DNA from: Enoplolaimus lenunculus
Taxonomy: Eukaryota > Nematoda > Enoplea > Enoplida > Thoracostomopsidae
Length of the DNA: 64,000 nucleotides
NCBI GenBank assembly: GCA_030248215.1
Contig: JASANG010001633.1
Location: forward strand, 62,001 to 126,000
Reading direction: 5' to 3'
Below, piece by piece: positions 1 to 16,096 of this stretch (its first letter is position 1; every line of letters begins with the position of its first letter). Under the pieces are notes generated by a model that worked only from the letters and a program-made list of their open reading frames with translations, had not been told where the DNA came from and made no database searches. Both the position numbers and the translations under genes were made by a program.

Positions 1-164
1 CACAGAGACATAAATTAATTCGAGTCCTAACAACCTGATCCTATAATTCCGTGTTGAAAATTACGTCTAAAAACGAATATTTTCGTTCCAATTTTCTAAT
101 GGCTTGAAGTACGTAATACACTGAAGCTCAGCCTTATAGATTCACGATGACCCTAAGCTTATTG

Positions 165-262
165 CGGGGCGCCGTCTGTTGCCGTCCGTTACCACCGGTT
201 TGTGTACGATACCGCACAGTGACCCACGGCGACGGACAGCGGCGAACGGTGCCGAATAACAA
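165..262. mobile_element. G-family element (GCCGTCCG / CGGACGGC), partial
   Basis: GC-rich inverted arms GCCGTCTGTTGCCGTCCG and GACGGACAGCGGCGAACGG in an AT-rich setting, as at 7.7, 15.8, 28.9 and 45.9 kb. Confidence 0.5.
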
Positions 263-359
263 TAAAATTTTCAACGTATACCGCCACCCTGAATCTTGGA
301 CGTGCGTATTTTGATCAGGGTCGTTTCTATGAACATAAACCCAAATTACAAACCCTCAA

Positions 360-490
360 ATGTAAACAACAGAGGCGGAACAGTATTTTAAGCATATTCC
401 TAAGCCTAAGCCTGAGACAAGCATAAAACTTAGTCCAAAGCTTAAGGTTAGTCTCACAGAAAAACGTTTCGCCCCTGATCTTTACATGGG
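360..490 (-). mobile_element. H1 hAT-like MITE (CCTAAG hexamers)
   Basis: Reverse-orientation copy: GGCGGAACAGT at the left, CCTAAGCC hexamers, then AAACGTTTCGCCCCTGATC and TTTACATGGG. Flanks ACCCTCAA and ACCCTCAC look like an 8-bp target duplication. Confidence 0.75.
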
Positions 491-902
491 ACCCTCACTC
501 ATAGTGTGACGGTGGAATAACATCCGACTACTGTCAGTAAAATCAAAGACACAATTCGCCGAATCAATATGAAGGTCGCTTTTGGTATATAATTATTCAG
601 CAAGGACGTTAGAATAGATTCTGAATGGCTAAGCTCCTGACTACATGACATGATATAATTTCTGAGGTAAATAAATTTGTCTCAGCTAACATTTAGTTAT
701 TAACAAAGATACCATTTTCCAAATAGGGGTCTATGGATCGTCCCCCCGACCTGCTGATTACACTCGTTGTTCAGATTACCGGTACAAAACCGCAAATTGC
801 AATCCAGGAGCACTTAATATTGTGCTTTTGGTCGCAGTATTAAATCTCATGTGGCATACGAGGTTCAGATTTTAATCAAAGCAACACCGCGTCAACAACA
901 AT
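491..902. other. No feature recognised
   Basis: AT-rich sequence without a supported exon, RNA or repeat. Confidence 0.4.
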
Positions 903-939
903 TAAGATTTATATATATAAACATATATATTATATATAA

Positions 940-1010
<71 letters not shown>
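903..1010. repeat. (TA)n microsatellite
   Basis: About 105 bp of TA dinucleotide with a few interruptions at the left. Confidence 0.95.
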
Positions 1011-1011
<1 letters not shown>

Positions 1012-1256
1012 TAGATTCATACCAGTAGCTAGCCTAACATCTTAGAGGGGGTCCATGAAGAAATGCCAAGGCCGGGGAATGCTTTTGTAGCAAATTTTCC
1101 ACTTGTGGAAGCAAAATTTTTCTAGTGGAATTAAGCCCCGGTAATACCTCTCTTGCCTACAGGTCGGCTTGCGTGTGTTGTGACGTCGTGTGTATTGTGC
1201 AAATTTAACCTGAACGAAACGCTCAGATTGAACTTGACAACACAAAATCAAACTCG

Positions 1257-1440
1257 CCAATGAATGAAGCCCATAAAAGCCCTGGGTCGAATCCAGCAAT
1301 TTCCAAATGGGCAGATATAATTGGGGGAAAAGACACGAGTTAAACGAGCAATGAATCAAGGCCATAAAAGCCCTGGGTCGAATCCAGCAGTTTCCAAGTG
1401 GGCAGATATAATTGTGGAAAAAGACGCGAGTTTAGCGAGC
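1257..1440. repeat. Two tandem ~92-bp units
   Basis: Two ~90% similar units, each with CATAAAAGCCCTGGGTCGAA, then TCCAGCA.TTTCCAA.TGGG and a GACACGAGTT-type end. GGGTCGAATCC is close to a pol III B box (GGTTCGAATCC), so this may be a SINE piece. Confidence 0.7.
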
Positions 1441-2473
1441 AACCATCAATTTTGGTGTTAAACGTTAATACAAAATCTTGGGTTTTATAACTGGTGATGG
1501 AGCAGAGGTGCCGTCTCCCCTGGACCAGCCAGTGCGGTAGCCAGATCCAGGCAGCAAACAGCTATCATATTAGTAGAAAACGATTTCAACGTTGGTCCGC
1601 CGTATGCGAGATCGAACCCGAAATGGTTAACCAAATTTACCACCTTACTTACCATTGATGTAACCAGGATTTCATTTCGAGTCGGAATAACTTTAACCAA
1701 CGGTCATTTCTAGAGAGCGAAAATATTTTATGACATCCAAAATTTCGTAATTTAAATTTGTCAAAATTTTTGCTCATTTCAAAATTGTCGACGGTATACA
1801 TTTCTTGCCTGATCCGTAGCGTATGCGCCAACTGACACTGGGGGTAGGTCTAATCGGGCAACCCAAAACCGCCGTACCATAAACCAGGTCCCCCCAAGCA
1901 CCACAATATTGCCTGAGTGGAAATTATAGCGAAAAGTGATTTTGTGATTTATTCAGTGACAGGATTCTAAATAGAAGAATACCTCAATAGAACACACAGG
2001 TTTGAGCGATTGTGATTTTGATTAGAACCGATTAAAAATTAATGCCGGCACAATATTAATACGATGTTCATGTATATATATTTGTCGGTGAGATGCTGAC
2101 CAATACGATTACGCAGGGGTCACCATCGACGAAAACAACTCAATTATAATTGGTTGTTTAAAACTAGGATGACAGCAAACGTTTAATGATTGGTTGAAAA
2201 TTTAAGTATCGTTCACTAGGTGGCAGTAATTAGTACTGTGTTGAAGGGGGGCTTTTCTGTCGCCACTTGGGGGATCCCTCCCTTATCGACTCGTAGTTTT
2301 GCGCGGCGATTATATAATATGAAAGCACGAAAATTGAGTAACAATAGACCGAAACAACGTCAGATTTAATATTATACTAAAATCCCACCATTTTAAAACC
2401 ACGAGGCACCGAGAATGATAATTTGAACTACGTGGGTGCACCTATAGAATAGATAGAACGACATGTGGCCAGC
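1441..2473. other. No feature recognised
   Basis: Short open frames only, none resembling a known protein; no repeat matched elsewhere in the window. Confidence 0.35.
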
Positions 2474-2753
2474 AGGGTACAACCGGAGGTCTGCCTCCGG
2501 CTCTGGCAGAAAATCAGCCTCCAGCTCCGGCACCGGTAAAATTGTTGCCGGAGGTTCCGGCAATTTCGCTAGTAAAATTTTGCGTAATTTTGCAAACTTT
2601 AAAATTCGCAAAAAAAAATTAGCGTAAACAACATATTACATATATTGGCTAAAATTAACTAGTTAACCATCATCGTTACTACCTAATTTCGGCTCACCTC
2701 CGGCAAGTTTCGTTGACGTCCGGCTGCGGTATTTTTGACCTCGGGTTACACCC
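2474..2753. mobile_element. C-family relative (CCGG-rich), diverged
   Basis: Begins CAGGGTACAACCGGAGG and ends GGGTTACACCCTGG, with CCGG.TCCGG arrays inside both ends. Confidence 0.6.
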
Positions 2754-2930
2754 TGGTGGCCAGCATATTTTAATTGCGATAGGATAACTACAGGTAGAAA
2801 GATATTTTAAACCTCTAAAAGGTAATACAAAACCCTGTTATCAATAGTTTGATTCCTTATATACGGAATTTTTGTAAACAAATTTTTCTTCCCTCATTTG
2901 TTCTCATATATAACCCCCCTGGGGATCGGA

Positions 2931-3092
2931 TCCGTAGCCAGAGGGGCCACGAGATTCAGCATCCCTGGAAGAATTTTGGTGTCCGTTAAACAATTTTCAA
3001 CCTTAAGTTAAAGCCTTATGTATGCCCGTCTTGAACAATTTTTAACCAATAGCAAGGTGAGCTGGCTAGGGCCTCCTGGTACTCAGATTGCG
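2931..3092. mobile_element. R-family element
   Basis: CCGTAGCCAGAGGGGC...GCAAGGTGAGCTGGCTAGGG, sharing order and ends with copies at 7.8, 10.1, 27.3 and 28.2 kb (GGCCCGTAGCCAGCTCACCTTG type). Confidence 0.6.
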
Positions 3093-3329
3093 TATTTATG
3101 TAAAACAGGATGCTTTCTAGTAATACTGCATGCACCATCCTCTGCCTACGTGGGCGGTGAGTTACTTTTAGATACGACTTGATTCAGGGCTACCGATTTG
3201 TTGATATTAATTTGAAAACTAGTATGGTCGTTGTTAGACGGAGCGCATCGCAATTTGCACTACGATAGATTTCTAGAAATCTCTAAATCTAAAAACCCAA
3301 TTGAACAATTCAATAAATGTTTTAAAATT

Positions 3330-4262
3330 AAAATTGAAAAAATTCAATATATAAGAAATAATTAAAAATTAAAAACACAAATAAAATTGAAAATAAAATA
3401 AGAACGAATATATCAAACATTAACATATAAAAAGTAAAACAAGTTAAACTAAACAAAAAACAAGAAATAAATTTCAATATTAAAATAACGTCGAATATAC
3501 AAGATAACAACACATAAAAAGTAAAATAAAACTAAACCAAAAGTATTAAAAACAAGAAAAAATCCTAAATAAACGTAACTATGAATATATAAAATAGCAA
3601 CATATAAAAAGTAAAAAATAAAAGTAAACCAAAAAAATAAAAAAATATAACTCAAAATAAAAATAACTACGAATATATAAAATAGCAATATTTCAAAAGT
3701 AAAAAAAATAAAAGCAAACCAAAAAAATTAAAAAAAGAAATAAATTTCAAAATAAACATAACTACGAACATATAAAATAACAACATATAAAAAATAGAAA
3801 TAAATCAAAGTAAAACAAAAATCTAAAAAATAAATAAGATCAAAATAAACATAACTACGAATATATAAGAAAACAACATCTAAAAAATAGAAATAAATCA
3901 AAGTAAAACAAAAAACTAAAAAAACAAATAAAATTCGAAATAAAAGTAACTACGAACGTATAAAATAACATTTAAAAAGTAAACAAAAAATTATAAAAAA
4001 GGAATGAAATTCCAAATAAATATAACTACAAATACATCATATAAAAAATAAAAAATAAAAGTAAACCCAAAAAACTAAAAAAAAACAAATAAAATTCAAA
4101 ATAAACATAACTACGAATATATAAAATAACGACATATAAAATGTAAAAAATAAAAGTAAACAAAAAAACTAAAAAAATAAAATTCAAAATAAAAATAACT
4201 ACGAATATACAAAATAAATAACATACAAAAATAGTAGAGAATCAATAAAAAACTAAACCAAA
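3330..4262. repeat. A-rich minisatellite, ~75-96-bp unit
   Basis: At least nine units, each holding AACTACGAATATATAAAATA or close variants, starting near 3487, 3577, 3665, 3761, 3853, 3949, 4024, 4110 and 4198. It starts 12 bp past the donor of GFI1-like exon 5, so the next intron reads as poly-T-rich on the coding strand. Confidence 0.88.
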
Positions 4263-4268
4263 GACTTA

Positions 4269-9135
<4,867 letters not shown>

Positions 9136-9216
9136 TGTTTAGATGACTAGATTATAGAAACGGAGTATCATATTAAGTCTAAACAACCGAAGACTAGATA
9201 TAAATATATATATATA

Positions 9217-9354
9217 TTGCAAAAAATGGCTAGTCAAATTGACTCCATCCGAAATAGGCTTTTCCGGACTACACAAACTGAGGCAAATTCGACTCCGCCA
9301 AAGTCAAATTTGACTAACTGAGTCAATTTGACTAACCAGTTTTTGCAGTGCATC
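9217..9354. mobile_element. S-family palindromic MITE
   Basis: TGCAAAAAATGGCTAGTCAA to TTTTTGCAGTG with GACTC motifs; CTCCATCCGAAATAGGCTTT block shared by all S copies. Confidence 0.75.
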
Positions 9355-9605
9355 TGCACGCAATTTACAAAGCTTATCTGCGAATAATTCGCTACTATTA
9401 AAGATACTAAGTGAGAATTTTTTCATTAAGTGTGTAGTTTTGGCATACATGCCCCAATAAGTCTGGATTCCATTACAATGACAGTTGCATGGGGTTCAGT
9501 TTAATGCAGGCACGCAAGCTTGCGACCCTGAAAATCCTGTCACTACTGCACACGTTATGCACAGCGTCGAATATGCCCCCTTTGTTCAATTTTTGGCAGT
9601 AACTT

Positions 9606-9795
9606 GGCCAATGTATATAACAGGGTCGGAACAGCAGTATAACCATATTCCTAAGCCTAAGCCGGAGCCTAAGCCTAAGACTAAGCCTAAGTCGGAGCCT
9701 AAGCATTAGCCTAATCCTAAAAAATTCGTCTAAAGCTTAAGCTTACTTTATTACAGTCAAGCCGGACAACGTTCCGGCCCTGTTCTATACATGGG
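9606..9795 (-). mobile_element. H1 hAT-like MITE
   Basis: GGCCAATGTATATAACAGG to GTTCTATACATGGGC, CCTAAGCC tract inside. Confidence 0.85.
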
Positions 9796-10141
9796 CTAAT
9801 AACGGAGCCATTGAAATTGTATTTACAGTAGAATAAAGTTGACAGGTCAGTCGCTTTTTTACAATTGGTCCAATATCAAACTATTTTTTATTTTCTAATA
9901 TTCATTCAGTTTAGCTTAAACGAAAGATATGTGAAACTTCAAAATGAAACTAAGCTAAAAATTAGGTTTAATACAGCCAGACAGTGTTAGTTTTAGGTCG
10001 TAACAAAACAAATTTAGGCTATTTTACCAGAAATAATATTTCGAATATATTTAAACTAATACGCAACCACTACTGTTGTTTGGGAAACAGGTATCGTATG
10101 CTTTGTAAATAATGAGGGCAAAATGTTTATGCTTCATCCCC

Positions 10142-10311
10142 AGGCCCGTAGCCAGCTCACCTTGCTAGCGGGGATGATAAAATTTTCAGGAGGGGCATTG
10201 AAGGGTTTTCAAAGAGTTATAAGCATGGTTGAAAATTTTTTAGGCTTACCAAAATTGTTCCGGGGGGGCGAGCCTTCCCCCTGGCACCCTTTGGCTACTA
10301 GCCCGGTTTGA
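10142..10311. mobile_element. R-family element
   Basis: GGCCCGTAGCCAGCTCACCT to CCTTTGGCTACTAGCCCGG; clear copy of the family. Confidence 0.75.
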
Positions 10312-10331
10312 TCACTGAACATCGCTTTCTT

Positions 10332-10476
10332 GGCCCATGTAGAGATCAGGGGTGGAACGGTTTTCTGCGCAACTATGCAATAGAGTAAGCTTCAGTTTTA
10401 GTCTAAATGTTTGCGTAGACATACCCTTAGAAATACGCTTATACACATAATTGCGGCTCTGTTCTATACATTGGCC
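10332..10476 (+). mobile_element. H1 hAT-like MITE, hexamer-poor
   Basis: GGCCCATGTAGAGATCAGG to GTTCTATACATTGGCC; flanks GCTTTCTT/GCTTTTGT. Only traces of the hexamer tract. Confidence 0.82.
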
Positions 10477-10688
10477 GCTTTTGTCAATCTGTTTTCAAGC
10501 CGAAAACGCGAGAAAGTGCCACTTTCACCCGAGAAATGTATAACTTTTTGATTCAAATCCTTACAAAACAGCTAAAATCACGCAAAAGTCACCGCATTTC
10601 AAATTCACATTTTTTTCTTTAATTAAAATATAGATTCCATGATCACAGCTTAAACTACGACTAAATTTCAATCCGATTTGCTAAGAGA

Positions 10689-10748
10689 ATATACTCTATG
10701 CTGATTGGTTAGTTAGCTAAAACAATATACGCTATGCTGATTGGTTAT
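10689..10748. repeat. Short direct repeat
   Basis: AATATAC(T/G)CTATGCTGATTGG occurs twice, about 34 bp apart. Confidence 0.7.
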
Positions 10749-10892
10749 GTTAGTTTTAACGTTTTGAGGTAAACGTTAGCAAATTAAATAATGGTTACGG
10801 TAGATATCATCTTTAAGAAGCAGTTTTCGCTATGTCTTATTGGATATTCCCGCTGTGATTAAAATGAAAGCTAATCATTAATATCAAGAGTG

Positions 10893-11200
10893 AATAATGA
10901 CAAGAGTGTGCAACTCTTGGGATCCCGCATGGTACAAAATGTGCCGCCGGGAGTAGCTTTTTTGCCCACCCCCATTGTTTAGAGGGGGGTCGCTATCATA
11001 TGAATACCACTAAATTAAACTATAAGGAGACAATGTTTGGCGCCACATGAAGTGCCATGGTTCGCACCGGTTGTACCCCCTCTAAATATAAAAGGATAAA
11101 GCGAAAACTCAACGCATGCTGGATACATTCGTTTGTACACCGAATGTGCCCAGTTGCACACTCTTGTTATAGCGATTATGCACTCTTGTTAATATTAAAA
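10893..11200. mobile_element. Repeat family with CCCCTCTAAA ends, orientation A
   Basis: Shares ordered blocks with 20740-21045 in inverse orientation: ATGACAAGAGTGT, TAGAGGGGGGTCGCTATCA, TAAACTATAAGG, GTGCCATGGTTCGCACCGG, TTGTACCCCCTCTAAA. Confidence 0.8.
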
Positions 11201-11465
11201 ATGTGTAACAAATCGCAGTTTTGCACGCATTTGCAATTAATGCATGCTGATAAGAGAGAGTACCAGTTGCCAAAAGAGGCGTCAGATATATGGTTAATCG
11301 CGAGATGCGTATAAATTTACAAAACACTTTAAAAGAAAACGAACCTAACGCTTGGACAATTTTGATTGGTTATTTCTGCGATATGTTGATATTTTGCTCT
11401 CAACACCAAATATTGATGTAAATATGGAATTATTCTTTTTAAGCACCATCCCTGTTCGAGGTTAG

Positions 11466-11665
11466 GGCCAGTGTAAAGAACAGGGGCGGAACAGTATTGT
11501 AAACATATTACTAAGCCTAAGCCTAAACCTAAGCGTAAAAATGAGCATATTCCTAAGCCTAAACCAAGCCTTAAGCCTAAGTCAAGCAAAAAATTAGTCT
11601 AAAACTTAAGCTTACTCTATTGCAGTCCCAAAGAAAAACGTTCCACCCCTGATCTTGACGTAGGT
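11466..11665 (-). mobile_element. H1 hAT-like MITE
   Basis: GGCCAGTGTAAAGAACAGG to CCACCCCTGATCTTGACGTA with CCTAAGCC tract. Confidence 0.85.
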
Positions 11666-11989
11666 CGTGGTTAGCTGACGTGTTTTTATAATCACGCTTA
11701 ATATCAAAAGTTTGCTAGAAGTTAAAAGTAAAAAAATATCTGTTCATAATGGAAATTTCAAAGAGTCGGAATTAAGCAGAAACAATATGCTGAATTTTCG
11801 ACGCCATCATAGTCAGTGCCGAACCACGCTAGAGTGGGGACCGCCCAAAATTCCGGGGTGGGTGCCCCCCTGCGATGATCAAAATATTTTTCAAGATTTT
11901 TAGTTAATATCTGTTACCGTGGCGGCCCCATCTTGGAGTTGGTGCCTCCAAATGAGAGGTACGGGGGTGGTTGGTCAGGCGGGTTTAAA

Positions 11990-13060
11990 AATTCCACAAT
12001 ATATCGCCAAAGAACAACCCAATAATGCTAAGAACATTTGGGAACACGAGAACTCAACTCAAGAGTCGTTTAAATTTTCAGTTATAATTAAAACAGATCA
12101 ATATATTAATTTTTTTAAATTTAAAATTTAAAATAACACAAGATTGAAAACCTTACCAATGCGTTTAATACATTAATGTTTGGGAACATTTTAAAATTAC
12201 AACTATTTCTATCTTAACGTTAATAGGTCAAACACTCAATTTGACCCCAATCAATCTTCTTCTAAATTTGAATATTTCCAGCCCAAATATGAGAAACCTT
12301 AATTTCAATTAAAGTTCTTTCAGTTCAATTTCAACTGCAACCTGCTCGACGCTCAACGAGTCAGTTTATTAAATACGGGTCCGATAACAACGCTGATATT
12401 AAAAAATGACGGATACGAAATTGAAGTTTACAGGTTTTAGAATTAATTTACAAATTGTTAAAAAGTTCAATATTTATCCGCTTTGCTCGCTTGACTCGCG
12501 AACAAAACGTTGAAATTCAACCCACGCAATTTGAAATGCTAGTCGAATCGCCTGAACGAGGCCGTCCAAATTCTACCATACCTTCGACTGTTAATACCGG
12601 TTGCGGGTTTTAATCACATTTATAGCCGCCAGAATATGTATATTAATAGTTTGCAACAAATCTATCTTAGTTTAGGTTCGATAAAATGGGTTTAGAAAAG
12701 CCTACGTTTAGCCTAACTCAAACAAATTATCACGTTGTTGCTTTAAAAGCTAACGATACGACCTGTTTCGGCCATATGGCGTTTGACAGCTTTCTGGGGG
12801 GAGCCTAATTCTGCAGGAGTGGCGGTAGGGGACACAGGGTGGTTTCAGGATCAAGCAAAGGTGTGGGCGGAAACGGTTTTGACTGTAAATAAGAATGTTT
12901 CGCAGAGGAACGTTTTATTGAAAACAATTTTAGATGAGAATGTCGCCGCTTTTTAAGGCTGTTAGGGTTGTAAGGGGATAAATCGGTAGTGGGATTGAGC
13001 TAATTTGCTGCTAGTGGGCAAAACTTTAAAGCTTGCAAAATGTTAAAGCTGGAAGGATAA
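11990..13060. other. No gene recognised
   Basis: AT-rich with many short frames; nothing resembles a protein domain, an RNA or a repeat found elsewhere in the window. Confidence 0.35.
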
Positions 13061-13069
13061 AAATTGCGT

Positions 13070-13300
13070 ATCCTTAGCGGATCAGCAGAGAAAGGCGACA
13101 TACGTCCCCAGTCCGAAATGTTTTGGTGACAAAATGGTAAAGTCCCTGCCTTACAATTTTTTCCCTGAGAACGTTGTTTTGTGAAAAATACAATTTTTAC
13201 CGTCAGAAAATATTTTTTGTGACAAAACCTTTCATTTTTTGAGTTTCATAACATTTGCCAACTCGCCTCCCACGTTAGAAATTTTTGGATCGGCCTCTAG
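13070..13300. mobile_element. Repeat related to 22.9-23.1 and 61.6-61.8 kb
   Basis: Shared blocks GTGACAAAATGGTAA, GAGTTTCATAACATTTGCCA and AGAAATTTTTGGATCGGCC. Confidence 0.55.
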
Positions 13301-13319
13301 TTTACAAGGTTGTTCTTCT

Positions 13320-13560
13320 CCTTGGGAAGTGTCAACGATAAGCTGAGAATCAACTCAAATCAGTGAGAGTAAAAGTTTACTGTTATTAACTCAGAAATAA
13401 CCAGAAATAACTTATTCTCTCTCTGAGTTGAATTAGTAACTCACATCAAATTTGAGTATACAAATTTTAGTTTATTTTTAAGTTAATTTTAGAATTTAAA
13501 CTATTTAAAAGATTTATAATTTTAACTTTTAGTACTCTGAGCTTCTGATCTGTATACACT
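13320..13560. mobile_element. T-family fragment
   Basis: Runs of GAGTTGA/AACTCAGA and an internal AACTCAGAAATAACC block, without a clean terminus. Confidence 0.45.
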
Positions 13561-13942
13561 TCACTTTACCTATCATTATACCCCTTGATTAGCCAAAACA
13601 GATGCAAACAGTCATTTTATTATATTTATTAGCAAACAATAAACAAAAGATAAAACTGAAAACAAAGCAAAAACAATGAAACAATCGATTTTATGAGATT
13701 TTTCTAATCACTGATTAGCAAGTTAGCACACCCTTCCCCCCGATAAAACCTTAAATTTTCAAGGAAAATTAGGGTGGGGTCGATCCGGCTACCGGGAAAA
13801 CTTTCCTACTCTTCAAATCAAAATTTTTCAAAATTATTAAGGATATTATTAAATTATTATTTGCAATCCATTTTTCTTGGTTACATCTTTTATTAAATAT
13901 TCGTTGCAAAGCTATGCCAAACGCCAATCAAGAGTTCAGCGT

Positions 13943-14188
13943 CACTGTAAATTCCAATGAGTTGATTAATTCAGCTAGCAAGTTAGCTATTTCTAAGTTG
14001 ATATCAATAAACATTAACTTACTCTGAGTTGAGTTTATTGTGACTCTGAGTTGAGTTGACTCTGTGTACGTTGATAAGTTAATTGAGAATGAACATAAAA
14101 TCAAAATTCTGAGTTCTGACAGTCCTAACTCAGACTGAGTGATTAAACTCATTCTGAGTTAAAATCAACTCACTGAAATGCACGAGTG
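13943..14188. mobile_element. T-family palindromic MITE
   Basis: CACTGTAAATTCCAATGAGT at the left, AACTCAGA/TCTGAGTT repeats throughout, inverse end at the right (diverged: AATGCACGAGTG). Confidence 0.82.
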
Positions 14189-14508
14189 TTCTCTACCGCG
14201 GATCTGTAGCCAATTGCTACCGTGCAGACGTATAAATCTACCAACCCCCATGTAATTTTTAAACAAATAGGAATTTTAGTTCTTAAATTCGGCACGTTTT
14301 GTTAATCTAAAGCCGACAATTTTTTAAATTTAGATTTTGAAAAACAAACCCAAACTTTGTTGACATTTTTTGTTTACATTTGCCATTGTTTTGTGTATTG
14401 AAAATGTTGTCAAATACGACACGTTTAGTATCAGCGGATACGGGCGCTATTTTTGCTATTGTTTTTGAAAAAAATTCAAACCTAAACCTGTATAGTGATA
14501 TTAACTTT

Positions 14509-14721
14509 GGTCCATGTAAAGATCAGGGACGGAACGTTTTTCTGTGGGACTACGCTAGAGTAAGCTTAAGCTTTAGACTATTTTGTTGCTTGGCTTAGGC
14601 TCAAGCTTAGGCTTAGGCTTATTAATATGCTCATTCTTACGCTTAGACTTAGGCTTTGGTTAAGGTGTCGGCTTACGAATATGCTTATAATACTGTTCCG
14701 CCCCTGTTTTTTACATTGGGC
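14509..14721 (+). mobile_element. H1 hAT-like MITE
   Basis: GGTCCATGTAAAGATCAGG to TTTTTTACATTGGGC; flanks TTAACTTT/TTTACTTT (7 of 8). Confidence 0.88.
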
Positions 14722-14825
14722 TTTACTTTAATGGGGGGTAAACCTGTAAATCTTGTATTACGATTGTCTAATAAAATTGTATGACGTCATAGTCGATTGT
14801 ACGTAAGTTGTTTTACTCAGTTTGT

Positions 14826-14929
14826 GTAGTTCCGAAAAACCTATTTCGGAGAGAGTCAATTTGACTCACCATTTTCTACAGTGTGTGATCCTGCAAAAAA
14901 CAATTCCGCCCCTGATTTTTACATTGTCC
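14826..14929. mobile_element. S-family end followed by H1 end
   Basis: CCTATTTCGGAGAGAGTCAA (S) up to about 14884, then AATTCCGCCCCTGATTTTTA (H1) to 14929: two truncated termini side by side. Confidence 0.65.
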
Positions 14930-14931
14930 AA

Positions 14932-15179
14932 CACTGTAAATTCCAGTGAGTTGATTTTAACTTAGAATGAGTTGAATCGCTCAGTCTGAGTTACGACTAT
15001 CAGAACTCATAATTGTGAGTTGACTCAACTCATTCTCATTAAATTTGTCAACTCTCCCGGAATCAACTCAACTCAGAGTGAGAATCAACTCAACTCAGAG
15101 TGAGCTAAAGTATATTGTTAGTCAGGAAAAATTAACTTTCCGTCTGAGTTGACTAATTAACTCATTGGAATTTACAGTG
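14932..15179. mobile_element. T-family palindromic MITE
   Basis: CACTGTAAATTCCAGTGAGT to its inverse AATTTACAGTG. Not flanked by TA here. Confidence 0.85.
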
Positions 15180-15599
15180 AAAAGTTTATATGAGGAAAAT
15201 ACAAAGGGTTTTCGAAGAACTTACAAGCAAGTCTGACACGTTTCCAGACAGGCCAAATTCACGGGGGCAACTGAGTGTCCCTGGCTTCCTTCAAGCTACA
15301 AGCTCGCTTTTCTTTCATGTCGATCTTGATACAGGTCTGCGTGTTTACACCTTGGCTCGCCGTAAAATCCAAAGATTATAATACCTGAGCTTAACAAATC
15401 GCTCAACTATTTAGCCAGTAGCACAATCCGTTCAAGCAAAATTATATAACCAAAACCCTACATTTTGCCAGCTAATTAAAGTGAACCAAAACATCAACCT
15501 AAGACTTTTTTTCACCTGTTCCTTATTTGCCAAAAGGTTTCTATCAGGTTTATCGACGATTTTAGGCTATAGCAACCCGCAGACTCAGGGAAATCAAAA

Positions 15600-15621
15600 G
15601 TGAACGCTGTTAGGCGTTCAC
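15600..15621. other. Short perfect hairpin
   Basis: GTGAACGC, six-base loop, GCGTTCAC: 8-bp perfect stem. No gene context for a function. Confidence 0.5.
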
Positions 15622-15714
15622 TGGGATACAAGATTTATTATTGACCGATATAAATTGCAATAATTTCGTATACCTGTATTCTCAAATGTATGTTGTGGGT
15701 TGCGCTTTGCGTGT

Positions 15715-15955
15715 CGAACGGCGCCGTCTGTTACCGGCCGTCTCCGGACGTCAGCCATACGATGCCGCCGGCCGCCATCTGTGGCCGACCGGTTGTCGTC
15801 CGTCACCGTTCGTTGCCGTCAGTCACTGTACGGTATCGTACGCGAATTACTCACCTACGATATCGTATACCGACGGCCGGTAACGCGGGGGACGGAAAGC
15901 GCCGTACGGATGACGGACGGCGCTGTGCGGTGACGGACGGCGCCGGACGGCATTC
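15715..15955. mobile_element. G-family element
   Basis: Arms GCCGTCCG/CGGACGGC with TACGATATCGTA near the centre; GC-rich against AT-rich flanks. Confidence 0.65.
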
Positions 15956-16096
15956 AAATAAATAAAAAGTATTGCGCAACCATAACCAGTTGGTGACAGG
16001 TTTTGTAACTTTCGAAATAAACTGAGTAAATGAAGTTTTTAATTTGGGATCATTTTTTACAGTTTTGTTCAAAATTTAATAAAAATTACCATTTAA

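Noticed and set aside
11057-11327. Two overlapping frames of 72-85 codons
   Set aside because: They lie partly in a repeat found again at 20.8 kb and match nothing known.
15600-15621. Histone mRNA 3' stem-loop
   Set aside because: The stem sequence (GTGAACGC) does not match the conserved histone stem-loop and no histone frame is nearby.
15690-15965. Arg-rich frames on both strands
   Set aside because: Due to GC-rich GCCGTC arms of a G-family element; the same frames appear at 45.6-46.0 kb.
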